From positions 4,854,462 to 4,918,461 of the forward strand of contig OX328126.1 of assembly GCA_946811695.1 (NCBI GenBank): DNA of 64,000 bases, written 5' to 3'. Under the pieces are notes generated by a model. That model saw nothing but the letters and a program-made list of their open reading frames with translations. It ran no database searches and had not been told where the DNA came from. The translations under genes and the position numbers were made by a program. Source of the stretch: Gonocerus acuteangulatus. Its lineage: Eukaryota; Arthropoda; Insecta; Hemiptera; Coreidae. Numbering within the stretch: the stretch's first letter is position 1; every line of letters begins with the position of its first letter. Of the stretch, positions 24,836 through 34,171 are shown one piece after another.

Positions 24836-25972
24836 ATACAGATGTGATTTAGATTGCTATGAAGAGGAAGTTAATAAAACCAAATATATTTTGTTGATTT
24901 AAATGGCTTCTGATTTGTTTTGGCCCTAGAGATGACGTTGATATCTCAAAGATAATGTAGATGTGTCTAATATCTAGAAGTGGGATGATCTAGTTTAGAC
25001 ATGAGATAAGCTGTGGGTGTGAAATGAAGTTGATGAATTCTTCTTGTTTAACTATTTTAGCAACTCCCCTCTCATTTCGTCAGAACATCCTGCGGCGTTA
25101 ATGAGATTCCCAAATTGACAAGCATGAATTGTGCTACTTAAGGATTAACAGTTTTACTCCCCGTGCAAAACCTTCGGGAGTACGGATTGAAAAAGTTTTT
25201 ACTACGACTGTCGGCCACTTTTTGCCTCTCCCACACCTCGCAATTTCCTCTGTAACAGCGACCGAAAGCAATTTAACTTCTAATTTTCAGGGGGGAGAAC
25301 CTCATTTTCCTCGCCTTCTTAGCGTCTATTTTTATGTGGCTTGCGGTAGGCGACGAACTTGCAACCGGTGATATCTTGTTATGAGGAAAGTTTGATGAAC
25401 TTTCGACCCAAGAATGCCCTTTATGTCCAAATCGCATGGGCAATTTCAATTTCAGAATATCAATCCATCAGCTTTGAATCTGAAAGTTGATATTTATTGC
25501 ACTTAAAATAGAGAGGATATTCTACCTGAAAGGAATTCGTTATCTTAGTTTGTTTTCCTTATTGGAAAAGTAAATATAATATTTCGGGTATGTAATTTCT
25601 TAGAAGACGAAGTGTGATGACTACCCAGAAAACTTTGGGCAAGGAGTTGTATAATTTAATTATATTTCCCCGTATTCGCTAAAAGCAACGGATTTAATCA
25701 TTTTAAAAATAAATATTTTTTGTTTACTCTCCGCAGATCGGCGGCAACCTCGGGTTTTCTCTTAAAATGATCAAACCATAAGCTGTTGATAAATTTTAGA
25801 TATTGCTTGAACTCCTTGATCCTCGTGATTTCATCCTAGTCAAGGGTCCCAAAAAGTAGCAACTATCTTTTCTCCAACGCTGCACATTCTTAAATATCTT
25901 GCTTAGGTCCCTGATCCTCGTCTTTGCACCATCTGAAGACTGATGATGAGCTCATCTTCACAATTGAACGGC
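24836..25972. other. Unique sequence, no gene recognised
   Basis: A plus-strand frame at 25129-25371 (80 codons) lies in a more GC-balanced patch. It includes a pyrimidine tract followed by AG near 25288-25290 that could be a splice acceptor. No domain is recognised. The rest is AT-rich without signals. Confidence 0.4.
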
Positions 25973-26188
25973 TCAGTGCCAAAGATGACTAACTCACAAT
26001 TATAAATATCTGAAAAAATTGAAGTTAAAGGTAAGAAGAGTCTGAAAAAACGTAGTCTTGGTGACAGAAATGATTTCAACTGTTCAAATTAAATTCATTT
26101 TTGTCACTAACGTAAATGTTTTTTAGACTCTTCCTACCTTTAAATTTTTATGTTATTTCTAATTGTGGGTTACTCACCTTTGGCACTG
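25973..26188. mobile_element. Hairpin element with about 100-bp arms (fold-back or MITE type)
   Basis: The arm 25973-26072 begins TCAGTGCCAAAGATGACTAA and the arm 26093-26188 ends TTAGGCACTGA-like on the opposite strand (TTTGGCACTGATTCC). They pair over roughly 95-100 bp with moderate mismatches, leaving a loop of about 20 bp. There is no open frame and no obvious target duplication. Superfamily unknown. Confidence 0.75.
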
Positions 26189-26350
26189 ATTCCGCATCGA
26201 AAAATATCCGACAGGTCTCGGAGAATTCCGTCCAATGTGCCTTAGGGAGCCGAGAAATAAAATAAAATAGGTTGAAAATGCTTTTTATTAAATCTTAAGT
26301 TTGGAATATAATATCGGCAGTAATCTCACACTAATTATGTTGCTTTAGAG

Positions 26351-27181
26351 CAGGGGTCTCCAAACTTTCCAGCCTTAAGGCCATACTGATTACTCCAGTA
26401 GGTTCCTTGGGCCAAAACCATATTATCATTGTTGCCGGTGGTAAAAAGTGAAGTAGTCCACTGATGAAAAAAAAAGTCCGAAAAAGTACGCAACGTTTAA
26501 AAAAGGCTGCAAATCGGACTAAAGTCCGCAAAACGGTATCACTGCATATTATTAATTTTCCTGTCATTATCTGTAATTTCTAGATTAGTCATAGAGTACG
26601 AGCCATGAAGACCTTCTCCAAAATGAAGTACACAAAAAATGTTTACAGATCTAAATTAACTGATGAGCATCTTAAATCTCTTTTAATAATTGGTACAAGT
26701 AAAATTAGTCCACAACTACAAACAGACTACATCAGTCTGTCAGTGGAAAATCTCAATTACATAAATCTTATTAGTATTTCATATGTCATTATGCTTGTTA
26801 TAAGTTATGTTTTTATTTAAAATGTTAGTTGGATTCATTTCAATAATTTGTTAGTTATTATATACTTAAGTTAAATTTTCTGCATATTATACATATCTTT
26901 ACTCATTACAATTCTGTGTTTCTTTATCCAACTTATCACAAAAACAATAACAATAAGCCTAGAACAATGTTATGAGTAGTTAGCCCATGACCATATCAAT
27001 GTTGATGTCATATTAATAATTATTCAACATAAAATTAGAATACTTCAGTAAACTAAATTTAATTTGCTATAAAAAATATGTTCTCTAAAAGGAGTTTTCA
27101 AGTATGCTAGCTCTCCGCGGGCCGGACAAAATCTGTCCGCGGGCCGGATGTGGCCCTCGGGCCGTAGTTTGGAGACCCCTG
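26351..27181 (+). mobile_element. hAT-superfamily element, 831 bp, with 8-bp target duplication
   Basis: The element has perfect 16-bp terminal inverted repeats, CAGGGGTCTCCAAACT at 26351 and its complement ending at 27181. They are flanked on both sides by the 8-bp direct repeat CTTTAGAG (26343-26350 and 27182-27189). hAT elements have CAGNG-type ends and 8-bp duplications, so the assignment is firm. The right subterminal region is GC-rich (GGGCCGGATGTGGCCCTCGG), as is common in this superfamily. The length shows an internally deleted copy; a transposase C-terminal fragment remains inside. Confidence 0.93.
26605..26820 (+). pseudogene. hAT transposase C-terminal (dimerisation region) fragment
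   Basis: A 71-codon frame starts with FSKMKYTKNVYRSKLTDEHL a few residues in. This matches the conserved SxMKxxKxxYRSxLTDExL block in the C-terminal dimerisation domain of hAT transposases of the kind domesticated in vertebrate GTF2IRD2/ZBED-type genes. The upstream bases read EYEP in another frame, a motif expected just before this block, so a frameshift separates them. The catalytic core is deleted, and the fragment is non-functional alone. Its 3' part is low-complexity and AT-rich. Confidence 0.75.
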
Positions 27182-27189
27182 CTTTAGAG

Positions 27190-27774
27190 AGTAGATTAAA
27201 GAAAAAATACAATTGTTTAAAAATAGTTTATATTTTCTAAAGAAAATTAAATAATATTCTCACATTTTCAAGTAAAATAGCATTATACATATTTTCCACC
27301 AAAAATAATAGCAGATTTATAATCATCACCACAAGAAACCCTAATGCGGTAGATAGTAATAATTTTTCCCAGTCCGGAAGAGTCTAAAAATTTGTAAGTT
27401 ATAAAGTAACGTGATGTTTTGAAATTAAACATCTCTCCTTGACATGATTAGAATAATACGTCCTTGGTTATGTTTAAAAAGAAGAGACCTTCCATTTTCT
27501 AACCATAAAAGTAACTGTTGTGTTACCCCAGAAATCTTTGATGAATATATACATTTCGAACTAACAATTTAGGGAAGCGTTTAGATTATTCTGGGTACTG
27601 ATAATTTCAAATCGATATTTTCTTGAAAAGGGCAATCGCAGATCGGCCTTTAGAATCGGGTCAAGGATGGCCTTTTCTTATCAGGGACTTTTCCTTGGAT
27701 TTTAGTAGTAAATAGTTTAGTAGATAGTAATTGGTCGTTTTGAGAAATGATAATTAGTTTAGTTTTAATAGAGA
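27190..27774. other. AT-rich spacer, nothing recognised
   Basis: No open frame, repeat or motif could be supported between the hAT target duplication and the SINE head. Confidence 0.5.
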
Positions 27775-27825
27775 ATAAGCATGCAATTGCCAAGCGGGAG
27801 GTGATTGGTTCGATTCCCACCGGCG
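27775..27825 (+). mobile_element. SINE-1 5' part (tRNA-like head), interrupted
   Basis: GCGGGAGGTGATTGGTTCGA and then TTCCCACCGGCG carry a Pol III B-box-like GGTTCGATTCC. They align to the head of the complete SINE-1 copies at 38534 and 53177. The A-box side is degenerate, so the left edge is approximate. The copy stops at CGGCG (27821-27825), where the Transib-like element enters, and resumes at 31532. Confidence 0.75.
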
Positions 27826-28044
27826 CACACTGGGCAAAATGACTGTTTTACGGCGACAAAAGTCGAAAATGTGATGTCGTCGTAGAAAGTCAATTAACGT
27901 GTCAAAACGTGCTCAAGTTTTCTATTAATTAAAAACCGAACAATTTTTTTATCTATTTTAACTCAAACCTGTTTAAAACAATAAGGAATGCAACTATTGC
28001 TAGTCTCTTCCACTTCCTCGGTTTAGTCTTGTTCCAACTATGGT

Positions 28045-28144
28045 CCTTTTAAGTTAAGTAAGTGTTTTAAAAATTGTTTGCAAATTTTATAAATTCTTTT
28101 CACAATGGATTTATTACCTAGTGGTATGTTCTTTATAAATACAT
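28045..28144. repeat. Target-site duplication of the RTE, 3' side copy
   Basis: Starts CCTTTTAAGTTAAGTAAGTG, ends TTTATAAATACAT. It is identical over 100 bp to 30334-30433. Both copies lie within the Transib-like element, showing that the RTE entered after the transposon. Confidence 0.95.
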
Positions 28145-28346
28145 GAATGAATGAATGAAATAGCCTTTTATTTCGTCAACAAATATTTACAATTATTTAC
28201 AGTTATTGGAGTAATTTTACAAATCAAACGATTAATAATAAAATAATATAAAACAAAACCATTGGATGATGCAAAAAACAAACAACAAATGTTGATGAAG
28301 GCCTTCCTTCTCAGGAGTAGAAGTCTACACTTCCCTGGTGACCAGC

Positions 28347-30333
28347 CTATTGGGAAGCGGAAGTCGCTAAGATCTCTAGTCCTTTATATTTCCAGGCTTG
28401 GCGATCCATCGCCAATCTCCACCATAGCGGTCCGGCCTTTTCTTTGAAAACATCTCTCCATCTTTTAGCTTGTCTGCCCCTGTTTCTTTTGAGTTCATAT
28501 GGCGTCCACCTTGTTACTTCTTGGGACCATCTCTTGTCTTGCCTTCTCATCAGATGCCCAGCCCAATTCCACTTCAGCGAAGTCACGTATGAAGAGATAT
28601 CTCTCAGACCAGTTCTCTTTCTTATTGTCGTATTTCTGATTCTATCCTTCCTCTTCACATTTACCATGCTTCTTTCAATAGATCTCTGCCAGGTAAGTAG
28701 TCTATTGGTGTTAGCTTTGGTTAATGACCAGGTCTGGCTTCCGTAGGTTGCCACTGGTAGGATGCAGGTTTCGAACACCCTCTTCTTCATCTCCACTGAA
28801 AAGTCTCCCTTCATTATCAGTTTCAAAGACCAGTACTTCTTCCAGCCTAGAGACAGCCGTCTTTCAACTTCTTTTTTCGACTTATTCTTGAAAGAGATAA
28901 GTTGGCCCAGATAAGTATACTCATCCACGTACTCGAGTTCTACATCGCTGTTTGCCAAATGGATTTCGTTCCTTTCTGCATTGGTCATGGCCTTGGTTTT
29001 TGAGTAGTTCGGGACTAGTCCTACTGCTTCACAAGCTTCCGCTAAGTCATTCAGCATTATGATGAGATCTTCACTTTTGTTCGAAATTATCACGATGTCA
29101 TCCGCGAAACGTAGAGAACTCAGATACCTCCCATTGACTTTTATTCCTCTATTTTCCCAGTTGAGACTAGAGAAAACCATCTCCAACACAAGTATAAAAA
29201 GAAGTGGCGATAGTGTGTCCCCCTGTCTCACACCTCTCTCCACCGGAAAACAGGATCCCGTCCTTTCCGTTCCAATAAATGCCTTCATGTCTGCATAAAG
29301 TTCCTTAATAAGTCGGATGTACTTCTGTTCTACCCCTATTACTCTTAAGGCTTTGATTATGGCACTGTGAGAGACACTATCAAACGCCTTTCTAAAATCC
29401 ACAAAACAGAGGTAGATTGGTAAATTATACTCTTTTGCTTTTTCTATTAATTGGTTGATGGTTTGAATATGGTCGGAGACTGAGAAACCTTTTCGGAAAC
29501 CGGCTTGTTCTACTTGAGTGCATTTCATTATCCTGTTGGTGAGACGTTCTTTCAACACGCTGGTAAATAGCTTGGCAATCGTTGAACAGAGAGAGATCGG
29601 CCTGTAGTTTTCGGAAACCGGCTTGTTCTACTTGAGTGCATTCCATTATCCTGTTGGTGAGACGTTCTTTCAACACGCTGGAAAATAGCTTGGCAATCGT
29701 TGAACAGAGAGAAATCGGCCTGTAGTTTTCCATACACGATTTGTTACCTTTTTTGAATAGTAAAATAATTTTTGCAGTTTTCCATTGTTCTGGTATCTTT
29801 TCTTCATTCAAAATCAGGTTAAATATATCTGTAATCGCCCTAGCTAACTCGAAATTTCCTGCTTTTAATATTTCATTAGTTATGCCATCTGGCCCCGGAC
29901 TCTTATTATTTTTTAAATTACTTATGGCCTTTGTGACTTCAGACAGGATTATTGTTGGCGTTTCCTCGTCACTTGCTTCTAGTTCTACTTCCATATCTGC
30001 AGTTCTTTCTTCACCCCTGTAGAGCTCTTTAAAGTATGTAGTTGCTATGGTCATCATACTTTCCCTGTCAGTTGTCTTCCCACCAGCTGCATTTTCAAGA
30101 GACACCATCCACTTTTTTCCCGGAGATAATTCTTTTCTCATTTGCCTTATTGAGTTGTTTGCTAGACATTGGTCTATTAAACTATTCCGATGGTTGTGTA
30201 GATCTATCTTGATTCTTTTCCTAATTTCTTTGTTCAAGCTAGTTAATTCTGCTCTTTCTTGCTCTGTAATGTTTGGCCTTTCCTTTTTGCTTTTTCTTTC
30301 CTTGAGCAGATGAAGAGTATCCTCAGAGAGTCA
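28347..30333 (-). pseudogene. RTE-type reverse transcriptase, frameshifted by a 118-bp duplication
   Basis: In order along the protein: a linker rich in K/E (30333-30100), NNKSPGPDGITNEILKAG, the block WKTAKIILLFKKGNKS then YRPISL, VDFRKAFD (near 29390), RGVRQGDTLSPLL, the catalytic LRFADDIVII (FADD at 29097-29108), and YLGQLIS. The C-terminal region has the WNWAGHLMRR motif seen in arthropod endonuclease-reverse transcriptase proteins. The C-terminal 403 codons (29558-28347) are open. The upstream part is in another frame (30237-29425) because 29494-29611 is repeated at 29612-29729, adding 118 bp (39 codons plus 1). The endonuclease domain is absent through 5' truncation. It would make cDNA from its 3' end if intact; this copy cannot. 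Confidence 0.88.
29494..29729. repeat. 118-bp tandem duplication within the reverse transcriptase
   Basis: CGGAAACCGGCTTGTTCTAC begins at 29494 and again at 29612. The two 118-bp copies differ at only a few bases (ATTTCATT or ATTCCATT; GGTAAATAG or GGAAAATAG; GAGAGAT or GAGAAAT). It shifts the reading frame and repeats the residues around ERLTNRIM and EQAGFRK. Confidence 0.95.
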
Positions 30334-30433
30334 CCTTTTAAGTTAAGTAAGTGTTTTAAAAATTGTTTGCAAATTTTATAAATTCTTTTCACAATGGATT
30401 TATTACCTAGTGGTATGTTCTTTATAAATACAT
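30334..30433. repeat. Target-site duplication of the RTE, 5' side copy
   Basis: Second copy of the 100-bp repeat starting CCTTTTAAGTTAAGTAAGTG, directly after the truncated 5' end of the LINE. Confidence 0.95.
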
Positions 30434-30701
30434 AATATATATCTAATAACAGAAAGGCATATCAAAGAAAAACAATATTAATGAAATTATGACTAGATTG
30501 TTCATATTTTGTTGATTACTCAAGTTTGAGTAAGGTTTAAAAAAAAAGTTCCACAATGTTCCAGTTCCAAATATTTGTTTTCGATAAGCCTTAAACTTCT
30601 ACTTTACTGTCTTGAGACTTTCAGCTCCCCCTTCTTCCCCCTTTTAATGCAAATTTAAATTTAGTTTAGGCAGTCAGATAGAAGATGAAGAATCCGCGGC
30701 G

Positions 30702-31531
30702 CACAGTGGGCGACAATCACCTTTTAGGTGGACAAAATTCAAAAAAATATTTCACAAATCACTTACTAAATACTGCCTAGTATTAGTAGGATTAAGGTAA
30801 AATGTAAATATTTACTTTCTTGGATCATCAACAGGCGACGGAAGGGAATATTAATCGGACTCTAAGAAAGGGAACATTTTCCCAGTGTTTATTGCAGTTT
30901 TGTTCTTGTAATTACTTTTAAATTTTTTGAACCGAAACTATACATGATTATTTAAATTTCATGTTACCGATGTACATGTAATTAGCCTATAGAAGTGTAG
31001 TTTACCACATGATCCACTTCAAGAGCTGTCATTAGAAAATGAGGCAGACGATACTGACTCGTCGGAAGAAAATGCTGAAGGATGTTGCAGTATTGAATCA
31101 GACGATGATTGATGGATAATTCGTTTTTAGTCCATAATATAATTGTATATATTTGTTATTATTAAAAAAACAACAAGTCAGTACAATTACTTTTTTCTTT
31201 AAGTAAATCTATTTTTGTTCTTTATTTTCGAATTGTAGCCTATGCATTATTTATGAATATATTTTTTATGAATATATGTATTATGTTTATGTAAATAATA
31301 GATGTAAAAAGGTACTACTTAAATGTTCCATAGATTTACAAAATGTTTTCCCAATTTTTATCTATTATGTCAAAGAATTTGTGTGTCTAAAACATTTGTT
31401 TGTTGGATATACTAAAAACTATGGGTCAAGGATTTTTTTAAATATTTTTCCCTATCTCAGTGACCTCAAAAATATTGAAAAAGACAAAAAAATAATTTTG
31501 TCGCCCTAAAAGTGGATTTTTGCCCAGTGTG
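30702..31531 (+). mobile_element. Internal Transib-type terminus with perfect CACAGTG heptamer (possible 830-bp element)
   Basis: At 30702-30708 the heptamer is CACAGTG, followed by 23 bp (30709-30731) and ACAAAATTC (30732-30740). It is again preceded by CGGCG (30697-30701). This end could pair with the right end at 31531 to give an 830-bp element with CGGCG on both sides. However, the flank left of 30697 is not SINE, whereas the flank left of 27826 is. Either two related elements are nested, or one end was duplicated. Confidence 0.6.
31011..31113 (+). pseudogene. Acidic peptide remnant, possibly Transib transposase C-terminus
   Basis: One frame reads DPLQELSLENEADDTDSSEE, continues with further acidic residues and ends SDDD before TGA (31111-31113). 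Because it lies inside the Transib-like termini, in plus orientation near the right end, a transposase tail is a reasonable guess. No catalytic motif is present, and the stretch is short, so this is inference only. Confidence 0.35.
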
Positions 31532-31640
31532 CGGCGGCAGTAATTTTTCTCATCTCACGGCACGCCGAGGTAATTCCTCGCCGCCCCTTGGATGTTGGCG
31601 CTAATGGCCCAGAAGTCAATGCGCCGTAAAAAAAGAAAAA
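31532..31640 (+). mobile_element. SINE-1 3' part, continuation after the Transib insertion
   Basis: CGGCGGCAGTAATTTTTCTC, then the CTCGCCGCCCCTTGGATGTT and GGCGCTAATGGCC blocks, then GCGCCGTAAAAAAAG with an A-rich tail. These are the SINE-1 body and tail seen at 38600-38723 and 53255-53368. It resumes exactly at the CGGCG where the head at 27825 stops. Confidence 0.8.
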
Positions 31641-31899
31641 GAAAAAAATTATAAATGCATTCAATATAAATAATGTTATTTGTTTACTATTTCTGTATTT
31701 AAACTATGGCAGATATTGGAAAATAACTATTTTTAATAGTAAATAATTCTTTAATATGTCATAACTTCATTTAGGCGACCTTATAAAGCAATATTTACAC
31801 AAATAGTCCCGTATCAGGCCAGAAGGGCCCAGAGGGGAAGATACTGTAATATATTTTTTCGTTTAACAGGTTTCTATTAATAACATAATAAAATACTGG
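31641..31899. other. AT-rich spacer, nothing recognised
   Basis: No frame, repeat or element end could be supported here. Confidence 0.5.
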
Positions 31900-32045
31900 G
31901 TGGGCCTAGGGACGTTCTGGGACCTGCAATCGAACACTCAATTGACGACAGTAGAAGTGAAAATCTTTAGTGCGCTCCAGTTTTGAGCTCAGGTCCTCCA
32001 GCATATTAGTTAAGGGGTCTGCCCATATATTAACCTCGCCCTACA
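31900..32045 (-). mobile_element. SINE-2 copy, diverged
   Basis: Shares GGCCTAGGGACG, GAAAATCTTTAGT, GAGCTCAGGTCCTCCAGCAT and ATTAGT with 35624-35780 in the same order. On the minus strand it reads as a tRNA-derived head (GGAGGACCTGAG B-box region) followed by a body. The tRNA-like end (CTCGCCCT on plus) is mutated. Confidence 0.65.
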
Positions 32046-32670
32046 TAAAGCAAAATAGTAAAAATATAACAAAATTAATAAGAAGATAAACTAATAGATA
32101 TGAAAAATAATCATAGATAATAAAAGTAAATTATTGTCTTATTGCGGGCTGTAAATACTTTTTAATGATAATATTCAGCAAAATATCATCCCTACCACGT
32201 GAAACTATCGAATTTGCAAATCGGAGCAAACTCGACCGAAGTAATATATTGAAAAATGGTCTTATTCCATACTTTATTTAAGGCATTAAAGGCTATTCTA
32301 AAGGGTTGTGACAACTTGCGACAAACCGTATCGTCCACAATTCAAGAGAAAATTATCGAATCTGATAAGCGAGATTTTGCATATTCGATAGTTTGACATG
32401 AGAGGTGATTGATTGTATTTTAATAATAAATAGATTTCATGAAGTGCCATTGAATAAGACTTAAAAAAAAGAGTACAATTAATTATATTTCATGAGTTAA
32501 TAATTACATATAAAGAAAATTTGATTGTTGAAAAGGAATTAGAGCGTGAACTTGATGGAAACATGGAACAATACTGACCCGGAGGAAGGATGAGAAACAC
32601 AGTGTGAGAAGGAACAGATAGTGGGAGGATCACGGGAAACAGCGTGAGAAATAGAGATAGAGGTAGGATG
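32046..32670. other. AT-rich unique sequence, nothing recognised
   Basis: No coding or repeat signal; composition shifts to G/A-rich near 32530 towards the GA microsatellite. Confidence 0.5.
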
Positions 32671-32746
32671 AGGAAGAGAGAGAAGGCGAGAAGAGAGAGG
32701 GAGAGAGAGAGAGAAGGCGAGAAGAGAGAGGGAGAGAGAGAGAGAG

Positions 32747-32817
<71 letters not shown>

Positions 32818-32820
32818 GAT
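32671..32820. repeat. GA/CT microsatellite
   Basis: A (GA)n tract with a duplicated GAGAAGGCGAGAAGAGAGAG block at its left end and a pure run of about 50 bp near 32754-32808. Apparent Ser/Leu-rich or Glu/Arg-rich frames through it are simple-repeat artefacts. Confidence 0.95.
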
Positions 32821-32894
32821 GAGTAGGATTGTAAGGGGGAGGGGAGGGGAGCTTGCGCGGATGGTGTGCCGCAATCAATATAGGTCCAGGAGTA

Positions 32895-33660
32895 CGCACA
32901 AGACAACGCATTCCTGCTGGCCGACTTCTGGGTCTTCGTATCCCCTTGAGAATTGTGTCATGTTGGGAATCTCGCAACATTGATTCCTGACGTGCAACAT
33001 TAGTCGCTTCGTTTCACATGTCTCTCTTCATCGCACGCTACATTGAATACAAGGCAACGTATTCCTGCTGGCTGATTCTTCGTATCCCTAGGGAATAGTG
33101 TCATGTTGGGAATCTCCCAACATTGATTCCACGTCCCCCGACGTCTGATTCTTCGTATCCCTAGGGGATAGGGTCATGTTAGGGATCTCGCAACATTGAA
33201 TTCTGACGTGCAACATTAGTCGCTTCATTTCACATGTCGTGCGTCATCGCACGCTACAATCCATGCAAGGCAACACATTCCTGCCGCCTGATGTCTGCTT
33301 TTTCGCATCCCTAAGGGATAGTGTCATGTTGGGAATCTTGCAACATTGATTCCTGACGTGCAACATTAGTCACTTCGTTTCTCATGTCATCGCACTTCAT
33401 CGCACGCTACAATTCATGCTGCCTGGTTTATGCTTCTTCGTATCCCTAAGGGATAGTATCATGGTGGGGGTCTTGCAACATAGATTTTTGACGTTCGACA
33501 TTAGTCGCTTCGTTTCACATGTTGCTCTTCATCGCACGCAACATTGTATGCAAGACAACGCATTCTTGCTGCCCGTAGCCTGCATCTTCGTCTCCCATGG
33601 GGTGTTCTGATGGGGATCTTGCAACATCCGTCCCTGGACGTGCAACATTATTTGTTAGCA
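32895..33660. repeat. Diverged tandem repeat of about 145 bp, five copies
   Basis: The block GACGTGCAACATTAGTCGCT recurs at 32989, 33205, 33355, 33490 (GACGTTCGACATT) and 33637. Each is preceded by TGTTGGGAATCTCGCAACAT-like sequence and followed by CATCGCACGCTACA and ATTCCTGCTG. Intervals are 216, 150, 135 and 147 bp; the 216-bp gap holds an extra partial unit. Divergence is much greater than in the other arrays, so this one is old. A frame at 33597-33929 crosses it without a recognised domain. Confidence 0.8.
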
Positions 33661-33797
33661 TTCATACGTCACTCTTTATTGTCCACTGTATTCCATGGAA
33701 GTTTAAAGAGTCGACAGTATTTCTCTACTGGATAGTCGCAGGGAGCATACTATGCTACATTGATCTCTTGAAGATCTCCGATTTCTTTATTCTTTTC

Positions 33798-34171
33798 ATT
33801 CTTATCTTCGTGGACGGCGGAAGGTCAACAAATAAAATCTTCAACACTCAGTATCACCAACTTTATTTCATCCCTACATGTTTCACACCTTTATTGGTGC
33901 CTCTTCAGGGGAAAAAATTACAAAAATAAAACTTACAGCCTACACCTGAGGAGGATAACCTTCCACCAGTACGGCCACGTCCACCAAGACGTGGCCGTAC
34001 TGGTGGAAGGTTATCCTCCTCAGGTGTAGGCTGTAAGTTTTATTTTTGTAATTTTTTCCCCTGAAGAGGCACCAATGAAGGTGTGAAACATGTAGGGATG
34101 AAATAAAGTTGGTGATACTGAGTGTTGAAGATTTTATTTGTTGACCTTCCGCCGTCCACGAAGATAAGAAT
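33798..34171. repeat. 374-bp near-perfect palindrome (184-bp arms, 6-bp loop)
   Basis: Left arm 33798-33981 and right arm 33988-34171 are reverse complements with essentially one visible mismatch (ATAAAGGTG versus ATGAAGGTG); the loop is CACCAA. Each arm, read outward from the centre, holds CTGAAGAGGCACCAAT-GAAGGTGTGAAAC (hammerhead-like core) and a TGAAATAAAG word. Such arms would extrude a cruciform in DNA, and their transcript would fold on itself. Confidence 0.95.
34061..34090 (+). ncRNA. Hammerhead-ribozyme-like core (Penelope-type), candidate
   Basis: CTGAAGA (fits CUGANGA) is followed by GCACC, a short loop and GGTGT that can pair as stem II, then GAAAC, the second conserved core strand. 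A mirrored copy lies on the minus strand at 33878-33908. Hammerhead motifs of this layout are known from the terminal repeats of Penelope-like elements. I could not identify the stem III cleavage triplet or stem I with confidence, so activity is unproven. Confidence 0.4.

Larger units (their letters stand above)
28145..30333 (-). mobile_element. RTE-clade non-LTR retrotransposon, 5'-truncated, with 100-bp target duplication
   Basis: The copy lies on the minus strand. Its 3' end at 28145 is a TTCA-type tetranucleotide tail (GAATGAATGAATG on plus). Its 5' end at 30333 falls inside the linker before the reverse transcriptase domain, so the endonuclease is missing. Identical 100-bp direct repeats flank it (28045-28144 and 30334-30433). 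Their identity and exact abutment to both ends mark them as the target-site duplication, unusually long and without mutation, so insertion is recent. A short 3' untranslated region and simple-repeat tail fit RTE. Confidence 0.85.
27826..31531 (+). mobile_element. Transib-like DNA transposon inserted in a SINE and split by an RTE LINE
   Basis: The left end (27826) is heptamer CACACTG, a 23-bp spacer and nonamer ACAAAAGTC (27856-27864). The right end, inverted, is CACACTG (31525-31531), a 23-bp spacer and ACAAAATTA (31493-31501). Both sides are flanked by the 5-bp repeat CGGCG (27821-27825 and 31532-31536). Transib elements, relatives of the RAG1 recombinase source, are known for 5-bp GC-rich CGGCG-like duplications and ends resembling V(D)J recombination signals. 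Removing the RTE and its duplicated target leaves about 1.4 kb, too short for an autonomous element. An additional inward-facing end at 30702 complicates the structure: 30702-31531 may be an element by itself. Confidence 0.78.

Noticed and set aside
27110..27180. CpG-rich promoter or island
   Set aside because: The GC-rich block is the subterminal sequence of the hAT element.
28262..30313. Plus-strand frames over the RTE region
   Set aside because: Antisense shadows of the minus-strand reverse transcriptase.
32490..32980. Ser/Leu-rich and Glu/Arg-rich frames
   Set aside because: Simple translation of the GA/CT microsatellite.
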